DNA of 64,000 bases from assembly GCA_012656075.1 (NCBI GenBank), contig JAAKBF010000033.1, positions 186,001 to 250,000 of the forward strand, given 5' to 3'. Within the stretch, counting starts at the first letter, position 1. Every line of letters begins with the position of its first letter. This stretch comes from Phytophthora hibernalis (Eukaryota; Oomycota; Peronosporomycetes; Peronosporales; Peronosporaceae). Position numbers and translations under genes: made by a program. The notes below the pieces were generated by a model. The model ran no database searches. It was not told where the DNA came from and saw only the letters and a program-made list of their open reading frames with translations. Of the stretch, positions 57,483 to 64,000 are shown piece after piece.

Positions 57483-59358
57483 CTAGGAAGAAGCGGACGA
57501 TTCCGTTGAGGAAGCTGTCGAGTCTTCGGTGGAGGCAGCATCTGATCCTTCGGTCGAAGCAGGTGCTGATCCTTCTGTTGAAGTAGGGGCCGAACCCTCA
57601 CCAGAAGTCGGAGCCGAGCCCTCACCAGAAGCCGGAGCCGAGCCCTCACCAGAAGCCGGAGCCGAGCCCTCACCAGAAGCCGGAGCCGAGCCCTCACCAG
57701 AAGCCGGAGCCGAGCCCTCACCAGAAGCCGGAGCCGAGCCCTCACCAGAAGCCGGAGCCGAGCCCTCACCAGAAGCCGGAGCCGAGCCCTCACCAGAAGC
57801 CGGGGCCGATCCTTCACCCGAAGCAGACGTGGAACCCTCAGTGGAAGAAGCCGCAGATCCCTCAGTTGAACCAGCGGTCGAACTCTCACCCGAAGCGGCA
57901 GCAGAGCTTTCGGTCGAAGTGGCAGCAGACGTAGCCGTCGACCCAGCGGTGGAGACATCAGTCTGGCGCGGAGCCGCCGTAGTCGAAGTGGAAGCCGCTT
58001 TGCAGTCGCCCACAGATTCATCGAGCAGACCTTCAATCTCAGCGTACACAAGACCAACTGAAGTGATGGTCGAGTTGTCAGGCTTGCTGGCGGGGAGCCA
58101 AATGAAATCGGGGTGGTTAGCCTTGGAGCCCGAAAGCCACTCGCCGCCCAAAATCTGATACGTCTCGTCCGTCTCAAGAATGTACTCGTAGTCGGCGCTG
58201 GTGGTGTACTTGTCGACGATTCCCGTTTCAACCAGAGGTCCGTTTACGCCAGACTCGACGATCCACCTGAAGCGGGTCGTAACAACGGCAATCTTGGTGG
58301 CGGCATCGTTGAATGGGTACTTGTCGACATTGAAGTACTTCTTAGCGGCGGCAGTGGGGGTCGTCCAGGAAAGGCGGAGGATCTCGTAGCTGCGAGCAGG
58401 CTGGTTCCACACCTCGTTACCAGCGGTGATGTCGACAACGAAGCTGTGGTTGAAACGTCCCATGATGTTGGTAACGGCAACGTGGAAGTAACCAGGACTG
58501 ATGTCACGACGTCGGTCATCCGTGAACCGTCCGTACTCGTCAGTGTTGTTTGCAGCGTTGTCGTTACCGTTGAAGCGAGCCCGTGAAGATGGTGGGAATC
58601 TTGGAACCATCGTACGCTAGGGTGAGCAGAGCCTTAATATCGTACGGCTCGAACTTTGTTCCGTTGCGCTCAACAGCGCAAGTGGGTTCGGCTTCCAGAA
58701 TGGCGGCAGGTGCCCAAGCGTGGCAAATACCGAACCAGGTCGGAATGCAGTGTCCTTCCTTCTTACCCTCACGCTTGGCGCACACGCTGCCATCCTTGAG
58801 TTCCTTGCATTCGGCATCGGCCGTACAGTTGCGGCGAGTCGTCTGCGAGTCGATACCGTTCTTTGCTGAAATCTTGTCCATCATAGCCGTGGCATCATGG
58901 CCGAACGCCGTCGCGTACTTCTCCGCGGGGCTGGGCTGTCCCTTCGCCCATTTGTAGTTGATGCTGTCTGCGTACACAGGCCAGTAGCTGCTTGGCCACG
59001 GAATGGGATCGTGCTCATACTTGGTGGGGAGCTTTGTAATGTCCGTCTCCAGTTCAAGTCCGAAGAACGTCTCAAGCTTCTTCATGTCTGTACTCTTGGT
59101 CACCTCCAGTCGGCGATTCAAACTCCAGGACGCGTGAGCCTGACCAGGGTTGTATTCGCTGCCAACCTCACCTGTGCCCATCGTCGCGGACGTGGGCTTG
59201 TTGTCGAGCGCCAGCCATGTGCCGCGGCCCGAGAAGTTTTCGTCCATCTGCAGCAGCTCGTCCGGGGATTCCACGGGGTCATCCTCGATAGGCATTGCCT
59301 TCACTGTTCCAGCGACATACAATGCCGCCACGCCGCACACTAGTTTCCACTGCACCAT
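57483..59358 (-). CDS. Cell-wall transglutaminase elicitor (M81/GP42 family)
   Basis: About 625 residues. Signal peptide from the ATG at 59358 (LVCGVAALYVAGTVKA). The conserved transglutaminase-elicitor domain follows: a GDMMDK-like region near ATAMMDKISAKNGID, a disulfide-rich CTADAECKELKDGSVC, WFGICHAWAP (the Cys is the likely catalytic one), and NEVWNQPARSYEI (58390-58420), the position of the Pep-13 elicitor peptide known in this family. The WNQP core is kept but the following residues differ. The C-terminal 170 residues are Ser/Thr/Ala/Glu-rich, with an eight-residue repeat, typical of an O-glycosylated wall anchor. Family role: calcium-dependent protein cross-linking in the cell wall. 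One-base loss near 58585 splits the domain over two frames. Confidence 0.88.
57577..57840. repeat. 24-bp minisatellite coding SGEGSAPA repeats
   Basis: Seven identical 24-base units fill 57625-57792, with diverged units on both sides (57577-57624 and 57793-57840). The unit length is a multiple of three, so copy changes keep the frame of the transglutaminase tail. Confidence 0.95.
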
Positions 59359-61173
59359 TTTCGATCTAAAAGCTGTTGTCAAGCGAGCCGGGGACGCTGT
59401 GTGTCGCGTGGTCAAACCGAGCTGAGCTGCTTGTTGCCTAGCGAGCGGTTTGTCGTTTGAGCGTCGAACTGTTGCAAACAGGCCCTTGTAACCAGGCTTT
59501 TGGCATCCCGGGCATCTTGCATGACAACCGCGAAATGTTTGGTTTTCTGGCATTCAGGTGGCACTTTCATGAGATGGTCACTGGTACTTGGCTCGAGTAT
59601 GCCGTGGCCGTTCTCTCGAGGAGACTTTTGCTGTTTGAGAGATCCAGATGGCCGAGAATAAGCGGAAGCTGGGACGGATGGGGTTTTCAAGAGTTTGTAC
59701 AGGAATTGCTTGCCTCACTATCGTTAAGTTTAAGCAAAGCGGTGGAGAACCGCACTGTCTTGGCTCCGCACTGTCTTGGCTCGGGTAGTAATCTCTGCCT
59801 CTCTTGGGGCTTTGCCGCATAGTAAGCTCAAGACACGATCGAGTTTTTCAATCCACCTCCATCGCCAAAGCATGGTCCGTGCATTCGGCACATGTGCAAA
59901 CGAACAGTTTTGAGCGCCGCTATTTGAGTGTGCGAGCTTGACATGTGAATAATACTTGGGAGAAATCTACGGCAGTTTTATCAGTTGGCTTCTCCTGGTT
60001 ATTACTGGTACAAATTAAGTTCTAGTGCAGGACATGTGGTAAAGCCTTTCAGTAATTACACTCAAATAGAAGGCCACTTAAAACTCGAAACTCGGACATG
60101 TGGTAAAGCCAAACTGTTACTTACTTAGATGGTCGCTATTGTGGCACGAAACTTGACGTGGAACCAACTCAAGACGCCTCCTCCGTAGAAGCAGCGAGGG
60201 GTTCTTCTGAAGTTTCTCCATTTTGCAGTGTTTCTGTTGTTTGTAGCGGCGATAGATAGGGCAAACCGATGTTGTGGCCTCGAGCTGGCCGTGAGTCAAA
60301 GCTTGGCAGGAGATCCTGGAGAGTTCTTCATTATGGCTTCCCAGCGTCCGATCCTATCTCGAAAATCGACGGCGGACGTTTTTAGTTCTCCACAAGGACA
60401 ACTGCGGCTATCCTTGCGGTCGGCGCACATCAAACTCCCTATTGCGGTTCGACACAGCGCTAATCGAAGATGGTGTGAGGTTTACCGAGATTATGGATTG
60501 AGCTGAACCCCCGCTTCAACGTGATGCTATTAACATGTAAAAAACGGTAATACATGTGTCGGTACATGTAGGCGCCATCAAGTATCTAAACGGGGTTTTC
60601 TTCGATTTGCACCATACATGTATCGATTTATCATCAAGAAAGACTCCGAATTGCTGCGATTCTACTTGACCCATTCTCGCGGCGAAATACCGGACAGTAC
60701 ATGTACTACAGGTTCGCGTGACCCCAGCTGAACGGTAGAAACAACCTCACGCTCACGCTGATTGAATCGACTCAAACTTTGTCATTTGGCCTCAATTTCA
60801 TTGCGTTGCACTGCACAACTGCGCATTGTAATGAACTCGATGGCGGCGTTGAGCTGTGAGCTCACGTGAGCTCAGATTAGTGTTGATGCGCCAAAATGGG
60901 GCTTTCTTCAGCAGCGCTTTTACGAGAGTTATGCCGTCGATTAGAGATATCGAACCTTCGTGTGAGGAATCCTCGCTACATGTATTATAGTCAACCATCG
61001 CCACCGAAAACAGCATCGCTTCAATGAATACTGGTGTAAGCTTTCCACCAAGACACAAAGCTGTTTTGCTTTGCTCGTTTATACCGTATTCCTAACTGCT
61101 ACAAAAAACTTCAACTTGACTACTTCGAAGTACAGTTCCATAAGCGAGCTTCATACTACTGAAATGCTGTTCG
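59359..61173. other. Intergenic region upstream of the transglutaminase gene
   Basis: No gene recognised; open frames here (for example 59457-59822) have no domain. A repeated GGACATGTGGTAAAGCC occurs at about 60029 and 60096. Four TACATGTA palindromes lie within 430 bases (60563, 60615, 60698, 60977). Confidence 0.45.
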
Positions 61174-63722
61174 CTACTTGTCGGTTGAAGTTCTTCGCTG
61201 GTCTTGACGCTGACGCTGAAGCTGTCGGAGAGCGTAGTAGAGCTCCATGGCCGTGGGGCGGTCAGCGGGGTTGTCTTGCAGGCACCTCTGCGATATCTCC
61301 AGAACGCCAACCGGACAATCTTCACGGAATTTGGGCTTGGGTGGAGTTCCATCTTCGACGCTCAATCTTCGTGAAGCCTTGCGCGAAAAAGGCAGCTTGC
61401 AGCGGTCTAGCTCCGATAACACCACCCCGAACGAGTAGATGTCCGATTTCTCGTCAAACTCTCCACTCGCCAGTACCTCCGGTGCGATCCATGCACGATC
61501 ATCAATCGATAACGAAGATGTGTCCAATTTGTAGCCAAGTCGATTGAGCTTGATCTCCCACGCAGATCCGAGTAGCATGCTGTCTGCTTTTAGATGTCCG
61601 TGGATCACCGGAGGCGCAAAACTCTGCAGGTACACGAGGGCCTCGGAAATCTGCATTGCCAGCGAGTGCTTGCTCGGACATTCGCTGGTTGACTCCATCC
61701 AAGTAAACGTCTTTTTCGATGACTTCTTCTCTTTCAGGTAAATCGCAAGGCTTCCCTTGGGGGCGTACTCCACGATTGCCGACAGATCTGAGAGACTGGC
61801 CCACATAATACCGAGGAACCCCACAACTTTAGGGTGATCCAATTTTGCACACACGCGAATTTCATCCATGAACGCTATCATTTGTTCCCGATCCTGACCC
61901 TTATTGTGAACCGAAACCTTCTTCATGACGGCCTGCTTGTCGCCGAGGTAGACGAGTGATGTCATCGCAAAATTACCGTGAGCCAGCGTGCGTACTTGCA
62001 TCACATCTGACGGGTCGATCCGGAAGGAAGTGAACTCCTCATCGAAGCGCACGTCGTTGGGTAGTCCCTCTTCTTTCGACAGCGACCAGTGCCTGGACGC
62101 CGTGAGAGATGATAATTCCACAGTATCGCGCTGTTCCTCCTCTTTTCCGACATTTTTCCGACGCCCCTTAATGGCATGGCCCACAAGAAGCACCACAAAC
62201 CAAAGGCTTATCAAAGCGCTCACGGCCACACTCAAGTACACGATACTCTTATCCGCTTGCCATGCTGTCGTGCCGCAAACCAGGTACAGTACATGTACAA
62301 TGTTAGATTTGTCAAGGGAACTATTGGTCCAGAGAAATGTTGGGAACGATGCTTACCACTCTTTGTGCGGAAGTACGCTGTCTGAAACACGGTGTCTGCG
62401 TATGAGCGGAAATCATGACCTCAGTGAAATGCACTCAAGCCGCTAAATGCATCGGACGGGGTTCGTACCGGATACAACGCAAATTTGGACGTTGCCAATA
62501 GTTTCTGTAGTCGCACCACTGGTTGGACAGCTGGGTTGCTTGAGATCATCCATCTTGAACGAGGAGAGCCTCGACAGCAACGCCAGGTCGGTCTCACGAA
62601 CTTCAAACGTGTCGATGCTGTTGTTGCTCAGATCCCTGCAAATATTCGTAGCATGATCAGCTAGCTCCAATGAGTCGAGTTGGCACGTGAAATTGGGCGT
62701 ACAAGGTAGTAAGGTCGCTCGGGAAGATAAGACCAACAATAGTTGTTAGGTTGTTGGACGACAAGTCACTGCAACAAAAGAGCAAAGCAAAGCATACAAA
62801 AAACAAGTTTTGGCTGGTAAACGCAAGCGAGATACTTCGTAGTAGTACAATACGTACATCAAGGCCAGGTCAGTTGCAGATGACAAATTGGAGCCCGACA
62901 GGTCTTCAATAGCATTACGACTGACGTTCCTGCAACTCACCGCCACATTAAAAGGTTAGCAAAACACAACTTACACCTTACACCTACAGCCACATACAAT
63001 ACAGCCACATACAATATCTGCAAGTCTCGAGGCAGCACAAACGTCTTCCAGTTCACTAACTGGTTCCACGATAAGTCACTAAAACACAAATATGAATACC
63101 ACAACTCAGTCAATCATCCACCCAACCTATCACTTCAACAGTGCTCACTCACAGCGTCACAATAGTCGACGGCAGCTCAATCTCCTCGAACGACGACAAC
63201 AAATTGTGCGACGCGTTCAACGTCTCCAGGTACGTCCTGTTGGCGCTCAGCTGCGTCAACGACGCGTTCGAGCACGTCCTACAGCACCAAAATCAGTTTT
63301 TAATTTAAAAAAACTCTAAAACTGCGTCCACGGGTCGTACAAAGTCTGCAGCTCCTCATGTGTGTCTGTAAACACAATTGTCCCCAACTGCATCGACGAC
63401 ACGTCCCTGCATGCACCCGAAAGAGCGTCAGTCTCCTTTCTTCAGCACCTTCTTGTCTTGCCACTCACAAACTTTCCGTCGACGAGGTCAAATTTCCCTC
63501 CACTTGACTCCATGTCGTCCTTTTCCAGATACAAAAATCCACACTTAGAACATCTCACTAGATAATATCCCAAAACTAGATCATTTACTGCTGCTCCGTC
63601 GTCTCCTTGCGCAGATGTGACTGGTGCAACTTAACGTGGACAACGCTCGCCTGTGTCTGCCTTACGATGAGCGCCAGCAGGAGCGCAAACGCCGCGCAAA
63701 ACCTCCATCGACCGTCCTGCAT
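61174..63722 (-). CDS. LRR receptor-like pseudokinase
   Basis: The ATG at 63722 opens a signal peptide (FCAAFALLLALIV). LRR units sit on short exons between about 63420 and 62440 (DVSSMQLGTIVF, NASHNLLSSFEEIELPSTIVTL, NVSRNAIEDLSG, DLSNNSIDTFEV), with short introns. The last exon(s) give a membrane span (AVSALISLWFVVLLVG, about 62200) and a TKL-like kinase fold. The VAVK-equivalent Lys is present (AVMKK, Lys107/108 of the exon frame), but HRD is replaced by HGH (214-216), DFG by RLG (234-236) and the glycine loop is poor (LAHGNFAMT). It still has WIAPEVL and the SDIYSFGVVLSEL helix. So it probably binds a partner without phosphotransfer. Same architecture as the kinase at 54.5-57.3 kb. Confidence 0.8.
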
Positions 63723-63864
63723 CACCTCAAATTGATTAATGTGGTAAAGTGTATCCATGTACCAAAATCGGGCGATAAACATGATTTTTAGTACCCTGTC
63801 ACTGAAACGAGGATAAGTTAGAAACCATTAAAGCGACTAGAGCAACATAACAAAAGTTGAAGTT

Positions 63865-64000
63865 ATGCGCGCCAAGGAGACGCTGCAGTTGCGGCACCAG
63901 CTCTCGGCCAACGGTCTGAGCCTACGCGCCGCGGCGTACGACACACGACGACATCACGTTCTGACGTTCGACTCGCACCCACTGAGGCCGCACGTGCTGC
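63865..64000 (+). CDS. Start of an unrecognised gene, cut by the window
   Basis: The ATG at 63865 opens a frame that stays open to the window end (RAKETLQLRHQLSANGLSLR, AAYDTRRHHVLTFDSHPLRP). The composition is GC-rich and gene-like; the AYDTRRHHVLTFD stretch could be the first blade of a WD-repeat protein, but 45 residues do not allow a call. It is divergent from the pseudokinase gene, with 142 bases between the two starts, so they may share regulatory DNA. Confidence 0.5.
   Translation, partial: MRAKETLQLRHQLSANGLSLRAAAYDTRRHHVLTFDSHPLRPHVL

Noticed and set aside
57625..57792. Regular short repeats resembling a CRISPR array
   Set aside because: The units are head-to-tail without spacers, lie in a coding tail, and the window is eukaryotic.
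57529..58158. Plus-strand 209-codon frame with Glu/Pro/Ala repeats
   Set aside because: It is the antisense shadow of the 24-bp repeat in the transglutaminase tail; the minus frame has the signal peptide and conserved domain.
1..64000. tRNA or rRNA genes
   Set aside because: None recognised by eye on either strand; a covariance search would be needed to exclude small RNAs.

Overview
The window is eukaryotic and most likely from an oomycete of the Phytophthora/downy-mildew type. The evidence is a cluster of lineage-typical genes: two NLP (NPP1-family) genes, an RXLR-EER effector-like gene, a cell-wall transglutaminase elicitor of the M81/GP42 family with a Ser/Thr/Ala-rich tail, TKL receptor-like kinases whose LRRs sit on separate small exons, an ACC deaminase, and start-proximal elements resembling the oomycete Inr/FPR core promoter. 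No species call is made.

Layout. (1) 1-9.5 kb: a minus-strand tandem array of one uncharacterised multi-exon family (polytopic membrane N-terminus, short LRR block, Cys-rich C-terminal module). Copies A and B are near full length, C is broken and D is a relic. (2) 9.5-27.2 kb: a frameshifted RXLR effector gene and two NLP genes 14 kb apart (first frameshifted, second intact), separated by a decayed Harbinger element, MITEs, fragments of the LRR-membrane family and a decayed Ty3/gypsy element. (3) 28-43.8 kb: transposon-dominated DNA. It holds one decayed MULE, a hAT element interrupted by a TA-flanked MITE, host-gene scraps (including the C-terminus of an acyl-CoA oxidase), a second, better preserved MULE carrying an Ulp1-type cysteine protease, a 232-bp tandem repeat and two inverted-repeat elements. 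(4) 43.9-46.6 kb: copy F, the best preserved copy of the LRR-membrane family, on the border of the repeats. (5) 46.7-64 kb: a gene-dense block with a P5B-type ATPase, ACC deaminase, an LRR receptor kinase, the transglutaminase elicitor, an LRR receptor pseudokinase, and the start of a further gene. This is the two-compartment layout (repeat-rich effector region beside a compact housekeeping region) known for Phytophthora genomes.

A cross-cutting feature is single-base frame breaks in otherwise well-conserved genes (RXLR, NLP copy 1, P5B ATPase three times, receptor kinase, transglutaminase, LRR-membrane copies). Draft-assembly error is the simplest explanation for the compact-block genes. True decay is likely for copies C and D and for the transposons. 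The coordinates of interrupted genes therefore span the whole homologous region. The most interesting undescribed material is the LRR-membrane family, the MULE-Ulp1 element with its repeat-laden introns, the receptor kinase/pseudokinase pair, and a strong excess of the palindrome TACATGTA in non-coding DNA.
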